Of a stretch of 64,000 nt of DNA, positions 34,901 to 44,318 are shown in pieces; within the stretch, counting starts at the first letter, position 1; each line of letters begins with the position of its first letter. The notes under the pieces were generated by a model. That model was given only the letters and a program-made list of their open reading frames with translations, did not search any database and was not told the origin of the DNA. Source of the stretch: Brachionus koreanus (taxonomy: Eukaryota; Rotifera; Eurotatoria; Ploima; Brachionidae); the NCBI GenBank assembly GCA_016987375.1, contig PJRA01000443.1:738930-802929 (forward strand), written 5' to 3'. The position numbers were made by a program, and so were the translations under genes.

Positions 34901-37900
34901 ATGGGAGAATTTAATTTATCAAATATAAAGTAAGACATTAAAGTGGGTAAATGATTTTAAAATTTTAATATTTAAGGCAAGAAGGCAATTTGTACAAATA
35001 CACAAATGTTGTCAAAGGCTTTCAGATGCGATATTTCATGGTTAATGCCTATACTGCAAAATTAAACTATTACATGGTCTGGATTAAATATTTTCAATAA
35101 AAAATATTTGATATGAGTAGTAAAATTTTTTTTTTTTTTTAAGAGCGAAGATCTTAAATTTCAAAAGCCTCGAGGATCAATTGAACTCTTGGTAAAAGAC
35201 CAGGTCATTTTAATTTGAAAAAAAAATATTTCTTTTTAGAATTCAATAATATCACCTTCTGAAGAAGATTCAACTACATTTACTATAAATACACTTGACA
35301 ATCAAATTTTCAAACTGAGAGGTAGAAGTTAATTTAGCAAAAAATTTGAAATGTTAAAATTTTTTCGTAGCTCAAGATGCAAAAGAAAGACAACACTGGG
35401 TGAATATTCTTCGTCTGATAGCTCATTCAAAGGAGGACACACATTTTAAAGTATATGCAAATGATAAATCAGGCCTAGTGGAAAATTTCGATAATAATAA
35501 ACCTTTAATAAAGTAAGCTTTTATAATTAGAGTGAGTCAAAAGATTTTGCAGTTTTTTAATTTATCAGTAAAAAAAACAATATTTAAAATGCTATATAGT
35601 CTTTTATCATCTATCAGCTATTTCTCTCTTGATACCATTCACGACTTTTGGAGCCAAAAAATTTATGCAGCCTTCTTCAACTTTGTCTTGATTAGTAAAA
35701 AGCCATTACATTTGAAATTGAAGTGTATTACCCCATGGAAATTCCACCAAATCTACAATATTTGCTTTTTATAATCAAAGCGTCCTCTTTTAACAACTTT
35801 TAAAAAATTGAGATAGCTTCATTCATTGATATCTAATGATTTGTCTGAAAAACCGTTCATCTAGAGAATTTTTTTAAGTAGTTTGGTTAAGTAGTTGAAT
35901 TTTTTATAAGTCAACCTTTTAAATAAACACAAAATTGTATGACTCAAATAAGTATTCTAAAAAAAATTTAATATATATTTTTTTATTTTAACTAGAAAAA
36001 ATAGCCAAGATCTTATTAGGGAAATTTTTAATTTGATTAAATTTAGTCATGATGAATTCGAAAATTCAATAAATGTAAATTATTTTGTTTTATTAAATTC
36101 AATTAGCTTATTTTATTTGTTCAATTGAAGAATTTAAATCAAACTGAAGAGTTTTCTAGATACGATCAAGTACATTTAAAATTAATTGATCAATAAATTA
36201 TCAATTTTAAATTTTCAAAGGATTTATTAATTTTAAAAGCTACATCTTCTGCTTGTGCAAAAAATTTAATAAACAGTTGCACAATATTGTCTAAAAATTT
36301 AGAAAAAGTAGTAATAAAATTTTATTTTCTATTAATTTAATTTTCATATATATAAAGGAAAAAGATATAAATGAAGACACTGAAATAAATGACTCATTGA
36401 CATTGTCCCAGCGGTTTGATCATGAAATAAAAAATTTACTAGATTGTAAGTTGTAGGCAGAAGAAAAATTCATGTTTAACAACTATTTTGTTTCTAAAAA
36501 AGCTTCTTACAAACCAAGTGGAAGTGCAAGTCCGAAAAAATCTTCAATAAATCCAGACGATGAATTAACTGATGAAGAAAATAAAATTTCGAAAAATTCA
36601 ATCAGCGATCAAACAAAAGAAAATTTGTTTAAATTTTTTTCCAATTTAGCTGATAATTTAGATTTGACAAGAACACAAATTCCAGTTCAACTATTAAGTA
36701 AAAAATCTCTTTTGGAATCGTACGCAGACTTGATGTCACATGTTGATCAATTAATAAAGTAGAAACAATAATATTCTTTTCAAATTTTCTTTTTTTAAAA
36801 TCAAACTCAATGAAACTAGAATAACAGATGAGAAAAATAGCGAGGATAGGTTCATAGTGGTAATTCTATGGGTACTGGCCTCATTGTTGTCAATAAAGTC
36901 TGAATTCGATCACAAAAAGCCTTTTAATCCAGTCCTAGGCGAAGTTTTTAATTGTTCTTGGAAAGCCAGAGATGATCCTAATTCAAAGCATATTGTTAGT
37001 TATACAGCAGAAAAAGTGTCTCATCATCCACTTGGTAGAATTTTGACTATTCATTTAAATTTAAAATAAAAATTTCAATTAAATTAGTCTGTGCCATTTA
37101 CATGGAATGTATTGAAAAAAATCTGAAAATAAATGCAAATATTATGACTAAACCAGTTTATTCAGGTACTTCAGTCAAAATTGAAATATTTGGCGAAAGT
37201 AAATAGAGCAACATGGATATATAAATATTTAGCTTATTTTTTTTTTAAAGTGATTCTAAGACTTGATGATATAAACGAAGAATATAACATCACTTTTCCT
37301 AAAGTTTATGCTCGCTCGGTTGTTACCAATCCGTGGATTGAATTGGGCGATTCTTGCTCAATTAGCTGCGCTCAAACCGGGCTTAAAGCTTACATAGAGT
37401 TTGAAGTTAAAGTAGGATTAAAATTAAACTTTTTTTTTCTATTTTAGAATTAAATTTAAAAAAGTCTTTTTATGGTGATACAATAAATCAAGTTTTTGCT
37501 GAGTTAAAGAATAAAAATGAGGAGGTCTTTTGCAAAATGAAAGGTGAATGGGATGCTAAATTGGAATTTATATTTGTAAAAAATGAAATGGATAGAATTA
37601 TTAAGAGCTATGATCTACGTGATATTAGTCGGCAAAAAAAGAGAGTCAGGCCGATTGATATACAAGAAGAGTACGAATCGAGAAAATTGTGGAAAGATGT
37701 CGAAGAGGCTTTGAAAAATGAGGACTACCAGCAAGCTTACAATTTAAAAAATATAATTGAAAAGCAACAAAGACTCACTGATAAACTTCGTAAAGAAAAA
37801 AATTTAACTTATTTATCAAAAAATTTTTACAAAACAAAAATTAATAATGATAAACTAGCATCTAGTCTTAGTAGTAAAACGAGCAACAATTCAGAATATT

Positions 37901-37944
37901 TTAAATTGGGATATAGATGGATGCACAAAAATTGGTCATGCTAG
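34901..37944 (+). CDS. oxysterol-binding protein-related protein, ORP11/ORP10 type
   Basis: Lipid-transfer protein at membrane contact sites; ORP10/11 relatives carry phosphatidylserine and PI4P. Fourteen exons join in phase to 638 residues: 34901-34929, 34977-35076, 35144-35191, 35240-35321, 35371-35512, 35996-36074, 36131-36169, 36221-36307, 36358-36445, 36503-36758, 36820-37034, 37088-37198, 37252-37412, 37465-37944. An N-terminal PH domain (EGNLYKYTNVVKGFQ, KPRGSIELL, DAKERQHW) is followed by a helical linker and the ORD: QLLSKKSLLESYADLMSH, KKPFNPVLGEVFNCSW, EKVSHHPL, PWIELGDSCSI and RKLWKDVEEAL. The sequence match is closest to ORP11. The fingerprint EQVSHHPP is altered to EKVSHHPL; the two PI4P-binding histidines remain. 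The protein is shorter in the linker than human ORP11 (about 750). Confidence 0.93.
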
Positions 37945-38325
37945 ATTTATTTCTATTTATTTATAAACATAAACAATTGACAACAAGATGTGTTTACATA
38001 AAATTTTTAAAATAATACTAATTTTTTATTTATTTTGAACAAGCTAATTTTAAAAGAAATTTTTTAAATTTAAAAAATATATTAATTTTTAAAATCTTGA
38101 TTAAATAATTTAAAACTGTAAATATTTGTTTTATAATCATACTCGATTTTTAAAATTGTCTTAGACTATTTTTTTATTAATAAACAACCATATTTATTTT
38201 TAGTTATAAGAATTTAATTTTAAAATAAAATTTAAAATTGCTGATTATGAATTAGTGAATATGTAACTAGGAAAAATCGATTTAAAGATTTGATTAATAA
38301 AAAAGTTTTAAATTATTAGGCAATA
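37945..38325. other. short intergenic spacer
   Basis: AT-rich spacer between the ORP gene and the fucosyltransferase on the same strand. An ATTATTAG acceptor lies six bases before the putative fucosyltransferase ATG at 38326. Confidence 0.5.
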
Positions 38326-39628
38326 ATGAAAACTCACAATTTCGTTTTAATTTTCTTTTTTTTGTTATTTTTTAGCGTATATTTTATTTTAATTTATTCT
38401 AAATTTGATCCTAACATTAAAACAGCTTCAACCCCTAATTAAAAATGTGTGCCATTTGTAAATGAATCCGATAATTTTAAAGTAGTTTTAGACAATGTAG
38501 AATATCCCCAGTCAATTCCATTATATCTAAATAAATCAATTAATTTTGAATGCTTAAACTCACAGAAACGAATTCCGAAAATTTTGTTCTGGAATCCGTT
38601 TTTCGGTGATAATAAATTCGCATTTGGTCTTGGATACAAGCAACCATTTGTGAACAATAAATGTCCAGTGCATAATTGTGAAATTTTCAACAACAAATCA
38701 AGAGTGAATGAAGCAGATTTGGTTGTTGTGCACATGAGAGACAAAATTCAAAAGTTTCCTAGTAATAGACCGAGCAATCAACGATGGATATTTGCAGTTT
38801 TTGAATCACCAGCACATTGTCCAGATTTTGGAGGTTACAATGGCTTGTTCAATTTTACTTCAACTTATCGCATTGAATCCGAATTTCCTCGACTTACTGG
38901 GTCTTATCAAATGTTTGAATGGGGAAAAAATGAGACTTTTGATGAAAATAAAGACTTTTTTCAGGGAAAAAGCTATTTTGCAGCGATTGTTATGGGAAAT
39001 TGTGGTGGAAGTAGTGCTAGATTAGAGCTGATTAAAAGGCTACAGAAATATTTGCCTGTTACAATTTTGGGTAAATGCGGCACAAAATGCACCCATTTTT
39101 TCAAAAATTCTTCTAATAGTCAATGTAAAGAGCTAATTTCTAGGAAATTTAAATTTTATTTTTCTTTTGAAAATTCCATTTGTAATGGATATATTTCAGA
39201 GAAGTTTTTTCAAATACTGCGTTATGATATCATACCAGTAGTGTTTGGTGGTGGAAATTATAGCTATTTTGTAAGATTATCTAATTAAATTTATGAACGA
39301 TTATCATTTTTTAATTAAGGTTCCCAAATCAGGCTTTATCAATGTGTCAGATTTTAAAAACATTAAAGAACTAGCAGATTATTTGATCTACTTGAATGGG
39401 AATAAAACTGCTTATAATTCTTATTTTAAGTGGAAAAAATTTGTTAAATTCAAGGATCGATTAGTTTTTAGCATTTTTTGTGATATGTGCATTCAACTTA
39501 ACCTGGAAAATTATGGAAATTTATGGAGAAATACTATACAAAATGTTGGTGCATTTTGGAGCAAAAAAGAAAACTGCAAAAAGCCCCAATTCGATCAAAT
39601 GGACAACATTGAGTTTAAAAATTTTTAA
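38326..39628 (+). CDS. alpha-1,3-fucosyltransferase (GT10) with an in-frame stop near the N-terminus
   Basis: Golgi type II glycosyltransferase that adds fucose from GDP-fucose to N-acetylglucosamine-containing glycans. The catalytic domain is clear: IPKILFWNPFFG, WIFAVFESPAHC, FYFSFENSICNGYISEKFF, VPVVFGGGNY-type loop, VPKSGFINVSDF and YFKWK.KF. An intron (39271-39319) joins YSYF to VPKSGF. Upstream in the same frame, an ATG at 38326 opens a membrane anchor (FVLIFFFLLFFSVYFILIY), as expected for this family, but TAA at 38440-38442 separates anchor and catalytic part. One splice model (donor 38377, acceptor ending 38512) would bypass the stop at the cost of a shorter anchor. Otherwise this is a recent pseudogene, a sequencing error or a readthrough case. 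Confidence 0.8.
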
Positions 39629-41193
39629 ATTTTTTTTTGTTATTTTTTCTTTAAACAAAATTAAATAAAAAAATGAAAATTTAGTCTCAAACGCTATATT
39701 TTTTTAAACAAATCTAATCAAAAATTCTTTTGTTGGTTTATTAAAATTTTTTAAACTAATTCCTAAATAAAATAGAAAAGGTAATATTTTTTTTAGTTCA
39801 AATATTTTTCAATTTTAAACTTTAAAATGAAAAATCTTTTTTTTCACAAATAACATTTTTCGATTAAATTAAAAAAAAATTTAAACTAAGATATAAAAAC
39901 TAATAATATAAAAAAATTAAGCTTCAATCTTTGATTAAGACAGTCAAAGTCAATGATAAAAATAGTATGGTAATTTTTATACTAGCAGAGAAGAATTTTT
40001 TCCAGAAAAATTATTATATCACAAATTTGAAGCATAGAATTACAAAAAGAAATTTTTTTTGGTCTCTTTTTTCTTTGAGAAACTTGGTTACATTGAATTT
40101 TGTTCATTGCATTGATAAAATTTTAGTTTTTTAAATTTATCTGTTCGTCAAATTTGTGGTGCATAAATGAAACGTTTGAAATCAGCCAAATCATCTTGCA
40201 AAATACCCCGGGGTTATAGTGTGTAATTTGCTGTAAAATATTAAAATATTGTAAAGTTATAATTTCTTTTTTTTTATATTTTTTTTAATATTTTTTTTAA
40301 TTTTTTTTCGAAAGTACCGAAATTTTCTTCTAAAAGCCCAGTCAAAAATTAAACTCTTTTTCATATTACCCCATCAATTTAAATATATAATTTCAATATA
40401 AGCCCGGGCTTCTAATTTATTTTTTTTAAATAATTTTACAGAATAAATTGCTGTTTAAATTATAACCCCCCCCATTTTCTCATTTGAACCCCATGCAATT
40501 GGGGCGATTGCAAGGTTTTACGGTAATTTTTTTTGTACTCTGAAAAATAAGATTTAAGAATTTTATAAAATAAAAATAATTGTGGTTGTTGGTTTATTTT
40601 GGTCTCAAATTTGTATAAGAATAATCAGTCTGATGGACTTGCAGCTGTTTTTTCTTTTAAGTTGGACATGTAATATATTCAAAAATGTTTTTAATTTTAA
40701 GCTTTTATTCCTCATCCAGATGTTGGTTATTATTTAGTAAACCATCAGGCAATAAGGCTATTCTTTGTAATTATGGATGGACTTTAGCTCGACACAGATT
40801 AACAAATAAATAGATAAAAAAAATTTAATTTTCAAAAATTAAGTTTTCAAATACATATCTAAAAATCTTAGATCCAAATTAACAAAATAATCAGTTTTTG
40901 TTTTCTAGACTGATTAGCAAAATAAAAACTTTCATTTGTTTATAAACTGAATTCAAAATCAATGTGTCTAACCATTTAAGTATATGAATGCAAATGATTT
41001 AACTGCAGCTATTTAGCAATGAGGTTAAATTTTTCTTACAATGAAATGCACAAAGCTCTTCGAAAAAAAATATTAGTTTTTTAAAACTAGCAAGTTTGCT
41101 TCTATTAAATTTTAAACTACTGAAAATATTCGAGTTTCCAATAGATACATTTATGCTTAACATTGGATCATTAATATTTTTTAACTTTAGACA
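39629..41193. other. intergenic region with a degenerate inverted-repeat element
   Basis: Non-coding apart from the element annotated at about 40194-40525. Short exon-like patches occur on the minus strand near 40640 and 40713-40773 but could not be joined into a gene. On the plus strand, a TATTTAG acceptor at about 41014 precedes an ATG with 18 open codons, possibly an upstream exon for the eL41 region. Confidence 0.4.
40194..40525. mobile_element. MITE-like degenerate inverted-repeat element
   Basis: The left end (CTTGCAAAATACCCCGGGG) and the reverse complement of the right end (CTTGCAATCGCCCC, then GGGGTT) are related. Inside are GC-rich palindromes (ACCCCGGGGT, AGCCCGGGCT) and a TATAACCCCCCCC module set in AT-rich DNA. 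The right edge reads TTTTACGGTAA. GGGGTTATAA/TTATAACCCC modules with a TACGGTA-type end are typical of non-autonomous DNA transposon repeats in many invertebrates. No transposase remains. Confidence 0.45.
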
Positions 41194-41271
41194 ATGAGAG
41201 CCAAGTGGCGAAAGAAGCGTATGCGCAGACTTAAACGCAAGAGGAGGAGGATGAGGCAAAGAGCTGGTTAG
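41194..41271 (+). CDS. RPL41: ribosomal protein eL41
   Basis: Twenty-five-residue, extremely basic protein of the large ribosomal subunit that bridges to the small subunit. The ORF starts MRAKWRKKRMRRLKRKRR and ends MRQRAG, differing from mammalian eL41 only near the C-terminus (Arg for Lys once and Ala-Gly in place of Ser-Lys). It is too short for normal ORF thresholds. A strong acceptor (TTTAACTTTAG) lies three bases before the ATG, so the 5' UTR is probably spliced or trans-spliced. The stop is followed by an unexpectedly long open stretch in another frame. Confidence 0.93.
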   Translation: MRAKWRKKRMRRLKRKRRRMRQRAG

Positions 41272-41465
41272 ATGAAGAAATCGTTCCAGTCTTAGATAAA
41301 AAAGCCAGTCAAGCAAGTCAATTTGAAGAAATTTTGTCAACAAACAAGAAGCAAATTATTTTTGATGAAATTGGCTCAAAAATAAAACATTTTATTGAAA
41401 AGCTCGCCATTGTGTCAACTGAAGCTGAGCCAATTATTCGTGTAAATAAAACAACGAATTTTTAA
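41235..41465 (+). CDS. open second frame overlapping and following eL41
   Basis: In the frame two bases after that of eL41, 76 codons are open from just after a TAA inside eL41 to TAA at 41463-41465. The part beyond eL41 reads like protein: SWLDEEIVPVLDKK, FEEILSTNKKQIIFDEIG and KHFIEKLAIVSTEAEPIIRV. There is no ATG in it, so it would need an upstream exon. An acceptor GGCAAAG at 41258 would give phase 0 and could join an ATG exon at about 41018-41074, though that exon's GTTTTT donor is weak. No family recognised. It could be a separate spliced gene overlapping eL41 or a chance-open 3' UTR. Confidence 0.35.
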   Translation, partial: TQEEEDEAKSWLDEEIVPVLDKKASQASQFEEILSTNKKQIIFDEIGSKIKHFIEKLAIVSTEAEPIIRVNKTTNF

Positions 41466-41655
41466 AATGGCCATATTTTATTCTAAATTAATTTGTTTTT
41501 TTAAATTGTTAATAAAAAGTTTCATCAGATTGATGAACGAAACTGGAAAAATATTTTTTATTTTAACCTCTTTTTTTGTTGTCTCAAAATATATCCCAAA
41601 TTTTAAATTACAAAAAAATTGAAAAAAAAAAAATTTTTTTTTCTAAATTTTTATT

Positions 41656-43839
41656 TTATAATTTAAGCTTTTTGGTTCTTTTAGCTTCAATTTCGTCCAC
41701 ATGCTCTTTAAAAATAACTTTGACTTCTTTTAAAATTTCGTTTAAGCATTTGAATTTTTTCTCTGATATGTTCATGAAATCGAACGCTATTCCCACATTG
41801 TCTCTATTTATATCATCTATTTGCGTAATCTTTCCATATCTTAGACTAAAATGAGTTAAAATAGTCGATTTGGCTTTCATTTTATCACTTATGCTCAACG
41901 CTTCACTGATGGTTGAGTGCATTTTTTTCAAAGCTTCATCCTTAAACGCGTCATCAAAAGTACACTCGTGTATGAGCAGATCGCAGTTTTTTCCCATTTT
42001 GACCAAACTGTCCGAAGGTCTACAATCACCTGAATAGACAAGCTTAAAAATACTCTCATCTGCTCGCTTTATGCCAAGACTGATGCCAAACGAGTTATAA
42101 ATATGCTTGACTAGAACAGTTTCTAAATATTCAAGGCCCAAATGCTTAAAATCAGCTTGTGGTCGATCCAAAAATTTATCATTGGCAATTAAATTTACAT
42201 GATTAAAAAACTCTTCTAATACTAAATTACTTCCATTTAAAAAATTGATTAAAGGCCGCGGATACATTAAATTTAATTTTTGGTACGGCCTATTCAAAGC
42301 TTTAAATGCTTTCATTCTATTAATCACTAGACCATAGAGTCCATTGAAGTGGTCCAAATGAAAGTGGGATATAAAGACTAATTTTATTTTTGTCAATTCG
42401 TTTTGAAGTTGCTGCTGGTCTAGAAATTTTTTATTCAACTGTCCAATTGTTGATTCACCACAGTCCAAAAGAATATTTACATTTGGATTTAGTTGAACAA
42501 ATATTGAGCTCAAATTTCTAGTTGCTGCTGGAAGAGCACTGGCAGTGCCCAAGAACAAAATATTCGGATAATTAAATTCAAATTTTTCCTTTGATTTAGA
42601 CTCGCTTGATATTTTAAGCTTAAGTTTTTGCAATATTTTTCTTTCCTCTTCGTCAATTCCATCTATTTTGTATCTCAAATCGTTTTCATAATAGCTTAAA
42701 ATTTTCTCCTTGGCTTCTATGTTATCAATTGAATTGATTGAATTAAGATCAAGACGAAAATCGGGCTTAATTTTGAATATCATATTGGATTGGGCTTGAA
42801 CGACTTTTGCCTCTTTTTGAATAAGACGCATTTTATCTTCACATTGGGTTTTTAAATTTTTGAACGAGTCCAATTGGGCAGGCAAATAATCGAACATGAC
42901 CGAATCAATAAGATTCAATTGAGCTTGAGTTTCGTATATTTTAACCAAGTCTATATTTGGATAGCTTTCATCCAAAAACAAATGAATGCAGTCTTTGCTC
43001 GGATGGCCTTTAATCCATTCCAAATAAGCTGGTAAATTGAGTATTGCCGATTTGCCTAAATGAACCATCATTAACAAGTCATCTCGATTTATTTCAGTGC
43101 AATTTCGTACCAGGTCAAATGAGTCTTTGTCCGTGCAATCAATGAACATTATTTTTTTTTCAACAGAAAGACTATAGTCAAGTACATCTTCTGGTTTTAT
43201 CAAAATTCCTTCTCTATTGTATTCAATGCCATTTTTTAGATCGCGTATCCAAGGTCCTGGTTTGACTCCAAACTGAGCCAATTTTTCCACAATTAAATTA
43301 GGCTCGGACTTTTTAACAGTTAGCAAATAACAGCACAACAATTCTTGAATGTCAATTTTTTTAATTGTTACATTTTCATCTGAGTATTCTGATTGTGAAT
43401 GATTGTGTTGTTTAATGAGAAATTTTTTTTCAAAAAAATATTTTTTAATAGATTGTTTTGAGTCAAGATGAAAATTTTTATTTGAATGAAGAAAAACTTG
43501 GTGTTTGTGATCTTCGAGCTCTTTGCTCAGACCATTCAGACCACCAGTGCAAGTCCAATCGAAGCGGGTTAACAGAATATTGGTTATTTTAGATGGCCGC
43601 AGATTGTTCGACAAAATAAGGCGAAGAGTGCCCTCTCCGCTGTTGATCAGATATCGGCTAGAGTCAAAAATTAGCATGCATGACTTTGGCGTATTGCCAT
43701 AACCATTTGAAAGCACTATCAGCCGGCTCATTGAATCCGATTTTTTAGACATTTTGAAAGAATGATTGCCAAAGTTATACAATTTTTTTTGACTCAAAAC
43801 ATTTGTTTTAAAGCTAAATATCTTTGAAAATTTGATCAT
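41656..43839 (-). CDS. ELAC2: tRNase Z long form (ELAC2-like)
   Basis: Endonuclease that removes 3' trailers from pre-tRNAs in nucleus and mitochondria. A single intronless ORF gives 727 residues from the first ATG (43839). The N-terminal half is the degenerate metallo-beta-lactamase copy (GYGNTPKSCMLIFDS, INSGEGTLRLIL, LLTRFDWTCTGGLNGL). The C-terminal half is the active copy: FLGTASALPAATRN, ILLDCGESTIGQL, the zinc motif SHFHLDHFNGL, YSGDCRPSDSL, HECTFDD and LTHFSLRYG. The first ~38 residues are basic and hydroxylated, like a mitochondrial presequence, and a second Met (MSKKSDS) follows at about residue 30, which could start a nuclear form. Lack of introns contrasts with all multi-exon neighbours. 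Confidence 0.95.
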   Translation of the reverse strand: MIKFSKIFSFKTNVLSQKKLYNFGNHSFKMSKKSDSMSRLIVLSNGYGNTPKSCMLIFDSSRYLINSGEGTLRLILSNNLRPSKITNILLTRFDWTCTGGLNGLSKELEDHKHQVFLHSNKNFHLDSKQSIKKYFFEKKFLIKQHNHSQSEYSDENVTIKKIDIQELLCCYLLTVKKSEPNLIVEKLAQFGVKPGPWIRDLKNGIEYNREGILIKPEDVLDYSLSVEKKIMFIDCTDKDSFDLVRNCTEINRDDLLMMVHLGKSAILNLPAYLEWIKGHPSKDCIHLFLDESYPNIDLVKIYETQAQLNLIDSVMFDYLPAQLDSFKNLKTQCEDKMRLIQKEAKVVQAQSNMIFKIKPDFRLDLNSINSIDNIEAKEKILSYYENDLRYKIDGIDEEERKILQKLKLKISSESKSKEKFEFNYPNILFLGTASALPAATRNLSSIFVQLNPNVNILLDCGESTIGQLNKKFLDQQQLQNELTKIKLVFISHFHLDHFNGLYGLVINRMKAFKALNRPYQKLNLMYPRPLINFLNGSNLVLEEFFNHVNLIANDKFLDRPQADFKHLGLEYLETVLVKHIYNSFGISLGIKRADESIFKLVYSGDCRPSDSLVKMGKNCDLLIHECTFDDAFKDEALKKMHSTISEALSISDKMKAKSTILTHFSLRYGKITQIDDINRDNVGIAFDFMNISEKKFKCLNEILKEVKVIFKEHVDEIEAKRTKKLKL

Positions 43840-44026
43840 TGCTGATAAATTATATTTTTGATGGGTCAATATATCAAAGTATGGGAGAAGCTAGTTTAAT
43901 AGCTTTGATAGCTAATGATTTGAAACTAAGAATAGAACTAAATGTCAAGAGAAACAATATTTTATTAAATTTTAGTACAAATTTAACGAAAAAAAACATA
44001 CGGCTGAAACAATAAAAATAATTAAG

Positions 44027-44318
44027 TTAGGCTTCTTTGGATGCCATGTGCCGCATAAGTTGACTGATTAGTTTTTCGGCTTTTTTGACGTCCTGGGCAA
44101 ATTCTGTTTTGTACTGGTAGCACAATTGGTCATTCGATACCTTCAGGAAAAGTCCGCTGTTTGCACGAAATTTAGTTATAAATCTGAACTTAAATATGCA
44201 AATTGAAAAATAATTTTTTTTTTTTTAATATAAAAATGTTTTTTACTTTCATGGGATCCGAAAAATAGAGACTTTCGACTGATTTGGAAAATTCTTCCCA
44301 AGAATTAACGTAGACCAT
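44027..44318 (-). CDS. SRP9: signal recognition particle 9 kDa protein
   Basis: Alu-domain subunit of SRP; with SRP14 it binds SRP RNA and slows elongation during ER targeting. Two short exons (44318-44247, 44188-44027) join in phase 0 to 77 residues. Family features: NSWEEFSKSVESLYFSDPMK, a short beta segment FRFITKFRANSGLFLKVSND, then YKTEFAQDVKKAEKL and SQLMRHMASKEA. It is slightly shorter than human SRP9 (86) because the C-terminal tail is missing. It lies 190 nt upstream of ELAC2 on the same strand. Confidence 0.94.

Noticed and set aside
35532..35774. Plus-strand ORF of 80 codons
   Set aside because: It lies in the 483-nt intron of the ORP gene, between exons that join in phase without it.
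36472..36502. N-terminal 10 codons of an ORF preceding an ORP exon
   Set aside because: They are intronic: joining from 36445 requires the acceptor at 36502.
36860..36898. A 39-nt candidate intron (GTAATT...AAAG) in the ORP gene
   Set aside because: The sequence is open in frame and its product (RFIVVILWVLASLL) matches the expected ORP helix before KKPFNP, so it is exon.
40999..41343. Minus-strand ORF of 114 codons
   Set aside because: It is largely the antisense of eL41 and the following open frame, and has no homology signal.
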